Part shown: one piece after another, positions 1 through 8,678 of the stretch
Numbering within the stretch: position 1 is the first letter of the stretch
Layout: each line of letters opens with the position of its first letter
NCBI RefSeq assembly: GCF_030397665.1
Contig: NZ_JAPUBT010000006.1
Location: forward strand, 248,001-312,000
Length of the DNA: 64,000 bases
Direction of reading: 5' to 3'
DNA from: Janthinobacterium sp. SUN073
Lineage (GTDB): Bacteria > Pseudomonadota > Gammaproteobacteria > Burkholderiales > Burkholderiaceae_D
Notes under the pieces: generated by a model
What the model was told of the DNA's origin: nothing
Database searches by the model: none
Seen by the model: the letters and a program-made list of their open reading frames with translations, nothing else
Made by a program: the position numbers and the translations under genes

Positions 1-107
1 AACCTTACGCCGCCGGATACAAGCTTAGCGGACGCAAGTCATGCTGGCGACCTGCGGGGACAGCCCTGGCGTGAAAAAGACAGAAGCAGCACTACCGGTG
101 AGCGCAA

Positions 108-141
108 AAAAAAAGCAAGCCCCTGAAGCAGGAACTTGCTT
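108..141 (-). terminator. Rho-independent terminator of the TonB-dependent receptor gene
   Basis: Read on the minus strand, the arms AAGCAAG (135-141) and CTTGCTT (113-119) form a stem that runs into a tract of about nine T. It lies 56 bases after the receptor stop codon. The stem is only 7 bp with a 15-base loop, so strength is uncertain. Bases 1-107 hold nothing I can assign. Confidence 0.65.
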
Positions 142-196
142 GAAAGACCGAGGAAGACCTGGCCTGACGCGGGCGCATCAGGCCTGATCGTCTTGC

Positions 197-2857
197 TTAC
201 AGCTTGCCGCGCAAGCCCAGGTAGAAGGTACGGCCGTTGCTATAGAAAGCGCGTGGCTGATCCTTGTTTTCCGCGTACATCTTGATGGTTTCATTGGTCA
301 GATTAAGCGCATCGAACGTGATCGTGAAATGTTCGTTGATCTTGTAGTTGAGCGAACCTGCCAGGGTGCTGCTGTCGTCGACGTGCTGGCTGGCGCCACG
401 GTCCACGCCCGCCTTGTAAGCCGAACGATAGTTATAAGCCAGGCGCGCGCTAAAACCATGGGCTTCGTAGAAAGCGGTCAGGTTGTAGGTGTTCTTCGAC
501 GCGTTCAGCAATTCGCTGCCATCGTTCAGCTTGCCATCAGCATAGGTGTAGTTGGCCAGTACGCCGAAATCACCCAGCACCGGTTGCTGATAGCTCAACT
601 CGATACCCTTGTTCTTGCCCTTGGTGTTGTAGGACTCGGTAACTTGGAACACCCTGTCAGCACCGACCTTGGTATTGAAATAGGTAGCGTTGACGTTACG
701 TTGCGCCACGATCGAAGTCAAATCCATGTAGAAAATACCGGCCGAGACCGCCGATTTTGGCGCGAAATACCACTCGGCGCTGACTTCGGCATTGTTCGAA
801 CGCACGGGATTGAGATTGATGTTGCCCTTGGTGCCACTCAGGGAATCCTCATTCAGCGATACGGCACCGCCCAGCGCACTATAGTCAGGACGCGCAATGG
901 TCTTGGCCAAGGCCGCGCGCACAACGAGATCGCGGTTGACATCAAACTTGATGTTGGCGCTCGGCAGGAAGTCGTTATAGGTGCGCTCGAAGGTGTTTTG
1001 CGAGTAGGCGCCAAACGCGGAACCCGTGATCGGACCACCGCTGGAATTAACAGTAGTGGACTGCTTGGTGCGGACTGCGCGCACGCCGAAGTTACCGCTC
1101 CAGTCATCGCCAGCCAAATTGGCCATACCGTAGACTGCCTGGGTTTTTTCCTGCAGCTTGAATTCATCGCGCCAGTTATGGCGAGCTACGCGGTCAGGAT
1201 TGCGGTTGCCGGGAATCGCCGCCCATTTTGCCAAGGCATCACCGTCATAGCGGAAATAGTTGGTCGGCAAATTACCGCCCAGGTTGGACGCGAAATTACT
1301 CGGGTACTGCGTACCGTTCCAGATCGGGCCGGCACTGTTCAAGCCCGTCGCGCCAGGACCCGTTTCAAACGGATGCTCGGCGGTACGTTTATGGTCAGTG
1401 AAGCGTGCGCCAAACTTGATGGAATCCCATATGCCGTTTGACAGGCGTAATTCGCCATCGATCTGAGTATACAGTTCCTTGTCAACCGACTGCGATTCCC
1501 CGCCACCGATCCATGCCGTACCCAATGGCGCGGTAGTCGTGCCGCCCGGGTAGGCGACGGTAGCCGGGCTCATGCCATTGAGCGCATAGTTCATGCCGCC
1601 ATCGACCTTGTTTTGGTAGTACACATCGTCACGGTCGTAGCCCACGCCGTGGGTCTTGCCCAGCTTGCCTGTAAAGGTCAGGTCCTTGCTGGCACGGTAC
1701 TTGAAGTTGAAATCGAGGTAGTACGTTTCACCGCCTGCGTCAGGACGATAAATATTATCGACCTCGCCGGCATTCTGCGTGAAATTCGCCGCCACGAGCG
1801 TATTATTGCGCACCGTGTAGGACGTCGGCACCATCCCCGCGTTAATCGAGCCGCTCGGCGCGGCCAAATGGTTGGTGTTCGAATGCGGCGCCTTCAATTG
1901 CGAATAGAAGCCATTCAAATCCAGCGTCAGATCCTTGTTCGGCTTGAACTCGATGTCAAATGCACCACCTTCGCGGGTTTTCTTTTGCTCGAAGAAACTC
2001 GCACCGATGAAGGTCGGAGCCAGGACGCCCACCAGGTCAGGATGCGCCTTGGCGGCAGCCTTGTCGGCGGCAATCGCCGTGTAACCGAGGATTTCCTGGC
2101 CATCACGACGCACTTCCGATTTTTGCGAGAAACCCTGAACCATGATCCCCAGGGTATTGTCGTCGTTTTTCCAGTTCACCATACCGGAGAATTGCGGCTG
2201 GGTTTTCTCCGACAGGTCATTGTAGTTGGCTTGAATGGAGCCTTCGGCGGTCAGCTTGTTCTTGAACTCCAGCGGACGACGGGTAATCACGTCGATCGCA
2301 CCGGACACGCCACCTTCCACCAGATCGGCTGTCGCGCTCTTTTTCACCACTACCGAGCTCACCAGCTCGGATGGCAGCAAGGAAAAACTGCTGCTGCGGC
2401 CGACGTTGCCACCGAACTGGTTCAGTACGAACCAGTCGCCCGTGCTGATGGCGTGGCCATTGAACAGAGTTTGTTGCAAGCTGGGGCTGGTGCCGCGCAG
2501 GCTGACGCGGTCGTTTTCGCCGAAGCCGCCTTCGCCACCGGCAGACGATTGGGTATTCACACCTGGCAGGCGCTGGATCGCGTCAGCCACGTTACGGTCT
2601 GGCATCTTGCCGATATCTTCGGCGGTGATCACTTCCACCACGGAATCCGCATTACGTTTTTGCTTCAGCGATTTTTCCAGCGAGGCACGCACGCCGGTCA
2701 CCGTCACTACGGTGGACACGTCGTCGGCGGGTGCTTCCTGCGCCTGCGCCGAAAAGGCCAGACCAGCGACCATCACGGCAACAGCCGTAGCGATCGGCGT
2801 ACGGCGACGCGATCCGGATTTCACGACGGCAGCTGCAAGTGTCAAATTGCGTTTCAT
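197..2857 (-). CDS. TonB-dependent receptor (Xanthomonas/Caulobacter carbohydrate type)
   Basis: An 886-residue outer-membrane receptor that would import a substrate with energy from TonB-ExbBD. The N-terminus has basic residues followed by a hydrophobic stretch ending AFSAQAQ, which fits signal peptidase I cleavage. The plug domain begins near residue 65 (VVEVITAEDIGKMPDRNVAD, then QRLPGV), and the chain ends in a beta-barrel terminus with an aromatic-rich last strand (FYLGLRGKL). The plug wording is that of the large receptor family of Xanthomonas and Caulobacter, often linked to polysaccharide or oligosaccharide uptake. A GntR/UTRA regulator is divergent upstream, which supports a sugar or similar substrate, but the substrate itself cannot be read from the sequence. 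Confidence 0.93.
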   Translation of the reverse strand: MKRNLTLAAAVVKSGSRRRTPIATAVAVMVAGLAFSAQAQEAPADDVSTVVTVTGVRASLEKSLKQKRNADSVVEVITAEDIGKMPDRNVADAIQRLPGVNTQSSAGGEGGFGENDRVSLRGTSPSLQQTLFNGHAISTGDWFVLNQFGGNVGRSSSFSLLPSELVSSVVVKKSATADLVEGGVSGAIDVITRRPLEFKNKLTAEGSIQANYNDLSEKTQPQFSGMVNWKNDDNTLGIMVQGFSQKSEVRRDGQEILGYTAIAADKAAAKAHPDLVGVLAPTFIGASFFEQKKTREGGAFDIEFKPNKDLTLDLNGFYSQLKAPHSNTNHLAAPSGSINAGMVPTSYTVRNNTLVAANFTQNAGEVDNIYRPDAGGETYYLDFNFKYRASKDLTFTGKLGKTHGVGYDRDDVYYQNKVDGGMNYALNGMSPATVAYPGGTTTAPLGTAWIGGGESQSVDKELYTQIDGELRLSNGIWDSIKFGARFTDHKRTAEHPFETGPGATGLNSAGPIWNGTQYPSNFASNLGGNLPTNYFRYDGDALAKWAAIPGNRNPDRVARHNWRDEFKLQEKTQAVYGMANLAGDDWSGNFGVRAVRTKQSTTVNSSGGPITGSAFGAYSQNTFERTYNDFLPSANIKFDVNRDLVVRAALAKTIARPDYSALGGAVSLNEDSLSGTKGNINLNPVRSNNAEVSAEWYFAPKSAVSAGIFYMDLTSIVAQRNVNATYFNTKVGADRVFQVTESYNTKGKNKGIELSYQQPVLGDFGVLANYTYADGKLNDGSELLNASKNTYNLTAFYEAHGFSARLAYNYRSAYKAGVDRGASQHVDDSSTLAGSLNYKINEHFTITFDALNLTNETIKMYAENKDQPRAFYSNGRTFYLGLRGKL

Positions 2858-3245
2858 GTACTCCCCCTTGATTTAGGCTCCAGGATTGGACCCTTTTCAT
2901 TTTTAACGTAGATCTTCTTTCCAGCCCGCCCACTCTCGCCGGCATGCTGCAGACCCTTCGGTACAACCACTTACAAAACCAATTCAACGCCAATATACTA
3001 CTATCCAATACCAGAACACTACCAGTTGCAACTTTTTTTTTATAACGTTGTTTGAATCACACAGACCACTTCACCTGAATCAATCTGTAGCCCGTATGAG
3101 CGACGTAAATACCAGCGAGGCCAGGCATAAATTGCCGGCCTGATAATTCAAATTGGTTTTATAACGGCCTTTTTTGGTATTATCCAGCGACACAAAACAG
3201 ATACAGAGCGCGTCTGCAACGCGCCGTAACGGAGACCCTCAGCGT
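2858..3245. promoter_or_regulatory. Divergent promoter region with AATACCA-type operator candidates
   Basis: This 388-base AT-richer region separates the receptor from the divergent GntR regulator and has no gene. The word AATACCAG occurs at 3007-3014 and its complement TTGGTATT at 3174-3181; a related ATTGGTTTTAT lies near 3153. AATACCA words recur just after the regulator gene (about 3990 and 4009). GntR/HutC regulators usually bind short TGGTAT/ATACCA-like half sites, so these are plausible operators. No clear -35/-10 pair stands out. The site assignment is inference. Confidence 0.4.
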
Positions 3246-3986
3246 ATGACAACCCTGGCTCACATCATGCAAGGCCTGGGGCAGACGAGTAGCCTGCCCC
3301 TGTACCAGCAACTGCAGCGCGCGCTGCGCGAAGCGATCGACAAGCGCATCCTTGGCCCCGAGGAAGCCCTGCCGGCCGAGCGCCAGCTGGCCAGCGACCT
3401 GTCCGTCTCGCGCATCACCGTGCGCAAGGCCATCGACGGCCTCGTCAACGAGGGCTTGCTGGTGCGGCGCCCCGGCTCGGGCAATTTCATCAATACGCGC
3501 ATCGAGAAGAATTTCGCCAAGCTGACCTCGTTTTCCGAGGACATGCGGGCGCGCGGGCGCACGCCCCGCAGCGTGTGGCTCAAGCGCGCAGAGGGCACCG
3601 TCACGCCGGAAGAGGCCTTGCGCCTGCGGCTGTCGCCGGGCGCGCCCGTGTACCGCTTTCACCGCATCCGCTATGCGGACGAGATACCGATGTGCCTGGA
3701 GTACGCGACCATCGTCGCCAGCTGCCTGCCGGCGCTCGACGCCGTCGATGTGTCCATGTATGACGCGCTGGAACAGGCGGGCAACCGGCCCGTGCGCGCC
3801 TTGCAGCGCCTCAGCGCCTTGTTGTTGACGGGAGAACAGGCCAGCCTGCTGCAGGCGCAGGAAGGCGACGCGGGCTTGTCGGTGGAAAGACTGGGCTTTT
3901 TGCGCGATGGCCGCGCCGTGGAATTTTGCCGCTCCTACTTCCGCGGCGATATGTATGACTTCGTGGCCGAATTAAGTACCAATTAA
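3246..3986 (+). CDS. GntR-family (HutC/UTRA) transcriptional regulator
   Basis: The 246-residue protein has an N-terminal winged helix-turn-helix (LPLYQQLQRALREAID, then LPAERQLASDLSVSRITVRK) and a C-terminal UTRA ligand-binding domain, where small metabolites such as sugar phosphates normally bind. The start at 3246 is chosen because GGAG lies 11 bases upstream (3231-3234). An in-frame ATG 72 bases further upstream would place the promoter region inside the gene. Its divergent partner is the TonB-dependent receptor, which it probably represses until the ligand appears. The 190 bases after it hold no gene but carry more copies of the AATACCA word. Confidence 0.9.
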   Translation: MTTLAHIMQGLGQTSSLPLYQQLQRALREAIDKRILGPEEALPAERQLASDLSVSRITVRKAIDGLVNEGLLVRRPGSGNFINTRIEKNFAKLTSFSEDMRARGRTPRSVWLKRAEGTVTPEEALRLRLSPGAPVYRFHRIRYADEIPMCLEYATIVASCLPALDAVDVSMYDALEQAGNRPVRALQRLSALLLTGEQASLLQAQEGDAGLSVERLGFLRDGRAVEFCRSYFRGDMYDFVAELSTN

Positions 3987-4176
3987 TACCAATTGCCATA
4001 TTTTCTCAATACCAGATAAAACCACTTATTGCACTGCAATATATATGGCGGCATCGCGCCGATATAATCACGGCGGCGCTGTAATCATCGGCGGCGATTA
4101 TGTGGCCGCGTGCGAAAAATATAAAAGAAGGCGGCGCGATGCGGTTTTGCGCATTGCAGCAAAGTGGTGTTTCCCG

Positions 4177-5628
4177 TCACGGAGCGGGCACGGCGCGGCG
4201 GCCCAGGCACAGCAGGATCGCGCTCAGCGCCACGCACAGCCAGCCGAACAGCGGCCCTAGCCAGCCAGCCCAGGTGGAGATGGTCGGATGCGCCGGCAGC
4301 GGCGCCAGCAAGGTGCTGCCCGGCATGGCGCTGCTGGCCCGCCCCGCCAACACCCGTCCATATGCATCGCTGACCGTCAGCACGCCCTCGCGCGCCGCGC
4401 GCAGCACCGCGTAGCCGTTTTCCACGCCGCGCACCACGGTCATGCGCGCGCCCATCCAGGCGTCCAGCTGGAAATCCCAGGCCGGTACCAGCATCGTTTG
4501 CGCTCCGGCCGCGCCATACGCCTGGCCCAAGGGCGCGAAATGCATGTCCTTGCAAATGGCCATGCCCATGGCCTGCCCCGCCACCGGCTGCACGGCATAC
4601 GCACTGCCAGCAAGAAAATCGCGCTCGGGCGGCGCCAGATGGTGTTTTTGATAGCTGACAGGCGCGGCGCCATCGGGTGCGAACAGCCAGACCAGGTTGC
4701 GCCGGCCGGCGGCGTCTTGCACGCCGAGCCCCAGGGTGATCCACGCGCCCGTGCCGCGCGCCAGCGCCTGGAAACGCTGCCGCACGGCGTCCGCCTGCGC
4801 GGGGGACATCACGGCTATCTTTTCCGGCAACAGCACCAGTCTGGCGCCCTGCCCGGCCAGCGCTTCGACGTGGCGCGCGTACTGGTCCCAGATGGCTTGC
4901 GCGCGCGCCGGCGGCGTGGCCGGGCCGATAAAGTCATCGATGGCCACCAGCCCTGCCAGCGGCCCGCCTGGCGGCGGCGCGCCGTGGACGCGCCAGGCGC
5001 CAGCGGCGAACGCGGCCGCCAGCAACAACACGCTCGCGCCCGCCGCTGGCGCATACGCCCGCCCGCCCGCCAGCAGCAAGGCCAGCGCGGATGGCGCCAG
5101 GCACAGCACAAACAGCATGCCAGGCACGCCCGCCAGGGCCGCCGTCTGCAGCACGGCGACGTTATCCGCTTGCGAATACGCGAGGCTGCCCCAGTTACCA
5201 TCCGGCAGCAAGGCGGCCATCAAGGTATCGATGGCAACCCACAGCACGGGATAGGCCAGCACCGTCCAGGACGTCCGGTAGCGCAGCACGAGGCGCCGCG
5301 TGACCAGCACCACAAGCAGCCACAGCAGTGCCTTGACGAGCAGCACGGCCAGCACGGTCGGCAAAGGCATGAGCAGGCAGAAATAGGCAACGTTCGATGA
5401 CAGGCCCAGCAAGGCGGCCAGGAACGTCATCCAGGCCGCATCGCGGCGCGACGAACGCAGGGCCAGCCACAGCACGGGTAGCGGCGCACACCAGGCCAGC
5501 CAGCCAATCGGCTGCGGCCCCAGCACCCAGTACAGGGGCATGCCCGCCGCCAGCGCGGCGGCGGTTTGCAACAGGCGCTGGCGCAGCGCGGTGCCGCCGG
5601 CAGTCGGCGCGGACAAGGCAGGAAACAT
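4177..5628 (-). CDS. Lnt-like membrane carbon-nitrogen hydrolase (apolipoprotein N-acyltransferase paralogue)
   Basis: The 483-residue protein has several N-terminal membrane segments, a nitrilase-fold domain from about residue 225, and a final membrane segment, the layout of apolipoprotein N-acyltransferase. The Glu-Lys-Cys triad is visible as E269 (VLLPEK), K328 (YQKHHLAP) and C359 (MAICKD), with a further Glu at 335. In true Lnt the nucleophile is followed by Tyr-Glu; here it is followed by Lys-Asp. The gene is also not beside corC/ybeX, where lnt normally sits. It may therefore acylate or hydrolyse something other than lipoproteins. The AraC-type regulator gene ends 2 bases before this start, so the two are probably cotranscribed. 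Confidence 0.75.
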   Translation of the reverse strand: MFPALSAPTAGGTALRQRLLQTAAALAAGMPLYWVLGPQPIGWLAWCAPLPVLWLALRSSRRDAAWMTFLAALLGLSSNVAYFCLLMPLPTVLAVLLVKALLWLLVVLVTRRLVLRYRTSWTVLAYPVLWVAIDTLMAALLPDGNWGSLAYSQADNVAVLQTAALAGVPGMLFVLCLAPSALALLLAGGRAYAPAAGASVLLLAAAFAAGAWRVHGAPPPGGPLAGLVAIDDFIGPATPPARAQAIWDQYARHVEALAGQGARLVLLPEKIAVMSPAQADAVRQRFQALARGTGAWITLGLGVQDAAGRRNLVWLFAPDGAAPVSYQKHHLAPPERDFLAGSAYAVQPVAGQAMGMAICKDMHFAPLGQAYGAAGAQTMLVPAWDFQLDAWMGARMTVVRGVENGYAVLRAAREGVLTVSDAYGRVLAGRASSAMPGSTLLAPLPAHPTISTWAGWLGPLFGWLCVALSAILLCLGRRAVPAP

Positions 5629-5630
5629 GC

Positions 5631-6485
5631 TCAGGCTTTCAAGGGGAGCCAGATTTCCACGCCGCCGATGCCGCTGGCGGGATCGAAATGCTGGTCATAG
5701 CGTTCAAAATCGGGCGCGTCCGCCACCTCCAGCCCGGATCGGGGCAGCCACTCGTTCCACACCGTGCGCCAGGTGGAGCGGATGGTGGAAATATGCCCGC
5801 GGTGATGAAACACGGCATAGCGCCGCGGCGCGATGCGCAGCCGCGTCCAGCCCTCGGGGGCAAGGGAAAAGTCGCTCACCGGCATGGCGCACAGGTAATC
5901 GAAATTGCCCGCATCGTCATTGTTGCAGCACACGCCATACACCAGCTGGCCGGGCGCCACATGGGGCAGGAAGCGCTGCCACAGGGCGGGAATGCCGGCA
6001 GACGTTTCCGCGCGATAACGTTCAACGAGACCTGTCACCAGCAAGGCGGGCCCCTGCTCGAAACGGGGCGGCTCCAGGACCACGCCCGGCGCCACATCGA
6101 TTTTGATGGCCTCCACCAGCGCGAGGTTGGCGACGTGGCGCTGGGCCCTGACCTTTTCCGGCGTGATCTGGAACTGGTCGCGGAAGGCCCGCGTAAATGC
6201 TTCATGGGAACTGTAGCCGGCCTGCAGGGCGACGGCGAGAATGTCTTGCGCGCCCTGCGCCAGCGCGCGGGCCGCCTCGCTGAGCCGGCGCGCCCGCACA
6301 TAGCGCATCACGGAGTGGCCCGTGGCCAGCCCAAACGCGCGCGTCAGGTGACACGGCGAGGCACCGCCCACGTAGGCGATATCGCCGAGCGAGATATTCT
6401 CCGCATAATGCGATTCGATATACCAGAGTGCCTTGGCCAGATAGTGCATGGACGCTTCCCATTGAACGAGCAGCGACTGTAGCAT
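5631..6485 (-). CDS. AraC-family regulator with GyrI-like effector domain
   Basis: The 284-residue protein carries two helix-turn-helix motifs of the AraC/XylS type in its first 115 residues (ISLGDIAYVGGASPCHLTRA and ILAVALQAGYSSHEAFTRAF). The rest is a GyrI-like small-molecule binding domain (FEQGPALLVTGL through GGVEIWLPL). This is the Rob/BmrR-type layout, in which the C-terminal barrel binds drugs or other hydrophobic ligands. A second ATG 36 bases in (6449) is an alternative start. It is 2 bases from the Lnt-like gene, so it may regulate that gene and itself. Confidence 0.88.
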   Translation of the reverse strand: MLQSLLVQWEASMHYLAKALWYIESHYAENISLGDIAYVGGASPCHLTRAFGLATGHSVMRYVRARRLSEAARALAQGAQDILAVALQAGYSSHEAFTRAFRDQFQITPEKVRAQRHVANLALVEAIKIDVAPGVVLEPPRFEQGPALLVTGLVERYRAETSAGIPALWQRFLPHVAPGQLVYGVCCNNDDAGNFDYLCAMPVSDFSLAPEGWTRLRIAPRRYAVFHHRGHISTIRSTWRTVWNEWLPRSGLEVADAPDFERYDQHFDPASGIGGVEIWLPLKA

Positions 6486-6527
6486 TTTCGGGTGAAGAGG
6501 ATTTGACTGGAATTGCGCAATACGGGC

Positions 6528-6977
6528 TTATTTGCGCATGCGTTTTTCATGTACCAGCTGGCCGCTGCTGATGCGTGCCAGCTCGGCCGTCTCCTGGGAC
6601 AGGAAGGCCAGCAGGTCGTCGATGCTGACGATGCCGGCAAGGCCGCCCAGGCTGTTGACCACGGGCAGGCGGCGGATGCCGTTGACGCGCATGCGTTCGA
6701 TGATGTCGTAGACGTCTTCGTCTTCGCTGGCGGTGAGCAGCTGCGCGCTCATGATGTCGCCCACCAGCAGGCTGGCGGGGTCGAGGCCCAGGGCAATGAC
6801 GGAAATGACGATGTCGCGGTCGGTGAGGATGCCGATGGGGACGCGCTCGCCGTTCGGCTGTTCGGCCACGATCAGGTCGCCCACATGATGCTGGCGCATC
6901 AGCAGCGCCGCGTCTTGCACGCTGGTGTCACGCTGGCAATGGATGGTATGCAGGGTACAGATGTCGCCGATACGCAT
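6528..6977 (-). CDS. CBS-domain pair protein
   Basis: A 149-residue protein made almost entirely of two CBS motifs: residues about 8-60 (RDTSVQDAALLMRQHHVGDL, ending GILTDRDIV) and about 75-130 (DEDVYDIIERMRVNGIRRLP, ending GIVSIDDLL). CBS pairs bind adenosyl nucleotides and act as cytosolic energy or redox sensors. There is no attached catalytic domain, so its partner is unknown. It is 42 bases upstream of the AraC gene on the same strand and could share its transcript. Confidence 0.88.
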   Translation of the reverse strand: MRIGDICTLHTIHCQRDTSVQDAALLMRQHHVGDLIVAEQPNGERVPIGILTDRDIVISVIALGLDPASLLVGDIMSAQLLTASEDEDVYDIIERMRVNGIRRLPVVNSLGGLAGIVSIDDLLAFLSQETAELARISSGQLVHEKRMRK

Positions 6978-7060
6978 GTCGCCACTCCGTTTGAGGCAGA
7001 GTGTCCACGCTACGCCGCCCGGCCGTGGCGGGCTTTGCGCTAGATCAAATGAAACGGGTC

Positions 7061-7396
7061 TTACTTTTCTTCGGGGGGCGGCAGGAAGCAGGCTTCGACG
7101 ATCTGCAGGTCGTTATCCTTGGCGAATTCGCGCACGAAGTGAAACGCCATCGGCTCGATCTCGCGCAGCTTGGTGTTGACCACCACCGACTTGACGCCAT
7201 TGACGACGGTCGGGCGCACGTAGGGCGAATACTGGAGGTGCGCATTGCGCCCGCCACCTTCGGGATTGAAACAGGACATCACTCCACAAAGGCGCTCGGC
7301 CCAATCGCTGGGTCGGAATTGCTTGCCATTGCTGGTGAGACCAAGGATGAAGAACTCGTCTGAGAGTTCCCCTGTTTTTTGAGATAACTCGGCCAT
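7061..7396 (-). CDS. DUF3579 domain protein
   Basis: A 111-residue protein recognised from its central wording (FRPSDWAERLCGVMSCFNPE and YVRPTVVNGVKSVVVNTKL) as the DUF3579 family, which is widespread in betaproteobacteria and has no established function. There is no signal peptide or membrane segment, so it should be cytosolic. It reads away from the CobD/CbiB-like gene on the same strand, with a terminator-like hairpin between them, so it probably has its own promoter in 7397-7540. Confidence 0.8.
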   Translation of the reverse strand: MAELSQKTGELSDEFFILGLTSNGKQFRPSDWAERLCGVMSCFNPEGGGRNAHLQYSPYVRPTVVNGVKSVVVNTKLREIEPMAFHFVREFAKDNDLQIVEACFLPPPEEK

Positions 7397-7537
7397 GTGG
7401 CTTGTCGGGACTGGATTGCGTGAATGGCCCCGGCGGGTAAGCCGGGCTGGTAATTCAACTACGTTTGCTGCGGTAAGCCAGTATTATATCTTATAGAAGA
7501 CTTGGGTTCTACCTCGATCTGCCCTGACGCTGCAAAC

Positions 7538-7568
7538 AGGGGCCGGCACGCGTAACGCGCCAGCCCCT
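7538..7568 (-). terminator. Hairpin terminator after the CobD/CbiB-like gene
   Basis: The arms AGGGGCCGGC (7538-7547) and GCCAGCCCCT (7559-7568) pair with one mismatch across an 11-base loop. Short T tracts follow on both strands (TGTTT on minus, ATTTT on plus), so termination would be modest and perhaps two-way. It sits 54 bases past the stop of the minus-strand gene. Confidence 0.5.
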
Positions 7569-7621
7569 ATTTTAACCTTGTTCCACGCGCAAGGCGCATG
7601 GGTGGCGCGTGTGCGCCCGCG

Positions 7622-8584
7622 TCAGCCGAGGAAAACGGCGCCCGACATCAACAGCAGCAGCAGCATCCACAGCAGCAAGGCGCGCCAGACCAGGCCGACC
7701 GTGCTCTGCAAGGCGCGCGCGCCCGGCTCTTCGCCGGGCAGGATATCGCTTTCGCTGTCGCTGTCATCGACGGCCATGTCTGGGGTCACCAGCACTCGGG
7801 CCGCCGTTTCCGCTGGCGTGCCCAGGCGTACACCCATGGCGCCACCGCCGGCCGTCAGGATGATGCCGATGGCCTCGTCCTGCCAGCGCTGGGCGAAATT
7901 GCGCCAGGCATAGATGGCATCCTCGAAATTGCCGACCACGGCAAACGCCACGGCCGTCAGGCGCACGGGGATCCAGTCGATCCAGTAAAAGGCGCGCGCG
8001 GCGAACTGGCCGAACGCTTCATTACGCATGTGCTCCGGCTCGTTCCAGGCGCGGGCCAGGTATTCGGCCACGCGGTACATCACGGCGCAGGCAGGGCCCA
8101 GCGGCATCAGGAACCAGAAAAAGACGCCAAATACATTGCGATGCGTGGTGATCAGGGCTTTTTCCACGGCGATGCGGGCGATTTCACTCGCTTCCATGCC
8201 CACCGTGTCGAGCTTGGTCCAGTCGGCCAGCAAGGTACGCGCGGTCGCTTCGTCGCCGGCGCTCAAGGCCAGCTGGATCGAGGTGAAGTAGTGGCTGTAA
8301 TGGCGGAAGCCCAGGGTCAGGTAGACGATGAGGACGTTCCAGGCAAAGGCCAGCAGGGTCAGCTGATAATGCTGCAAGAGCCAGTACACGCCTGCCGTCG
8401 GCACCATCAGCACGCCGATCATGAGGAACCAGCCCATGCGGCCATGGTTGGCATGGCCGGCATTGAACCAGGTCTCCATGCGCATTGCCAGGCTCTTGAT
8501 TTCGGCGTAGATCGGATTGTCCGCGCGCAAAGGTTTGAGCTGCTCGATCAGCAATGCGCAAAGTATGGAGAGAAATGTCATCAA
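7622..8584 (-). CDS. CobD/CbiB-family membrane protein
   Basis: A 320-residue protein with about four to five membrane segments, including a final one near residues 300-318 (LLLWMLLLLLMSGAVFLG). The wording (VYLTLGFRHYSHYFTSIQLA, FYWIDWIPVRLTAVAFAVVG) matches the CobD/CbiB family, which includes adenosylcobinamide-phosphate synthase and the related AmpE. No other cobalamin gene is in the window, so a vitamin B12 role should not be assumed. Tandem ATGs at 8584 and 8581 are both possible starts. Its neighbours are the Nudix hydrolase upstream and DUF3579 downstream, an order I know from related Burkholderiales. Confidence 0.78.
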   Translation of the reverse strand: MMTFLSILCALLIEQLKPLRADNPIYAEIKSLAMRMETWFNAGHANHGRMGWFLMIGVLMVPTAGVYWLLQHYQLTLLAFAWNVLIVYLTLGFRHYSHYFTSIQLALSAGDEATARTLLADWTKLDTVGMEASEIARIAVEKALITTHRNVFGVFFWFLMPLGPACAVMYRVAEYLARAWNEPEHMRNEAFGQFAARAFYWIDWIPVRLTAVAFAVVGNFEDAIYAWRNFAQRWQDEAIGIILTAGGGAMGVRLGTPAETAARVLVTPDMAVDDSDSESDILPGEEPGARALQSTVGLVWRALLLWMLLLLLMSGAVFLG

Positions 8585-8678
8585 TGGTCCTTTTTGTCTT
8601 TTTCAGCAATACCGCAATGCCCGCTACGATAGCGCAGTGCCGTGCTGGAATCAAACTTATTACGTGCGCGGCACCATT

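Noticed and set aside
3174-3245. Longer N-terminus of the GntR regulator
   Set aside because: It would cover the promoter/operator region. A ribosome site is positioned for the ATG at 3246.
7622-8584. Cobalamin biosynthesis locus
   Set aside because: Only a single CobD/CbiB-family gene is present, with no other B12 gene nearby.
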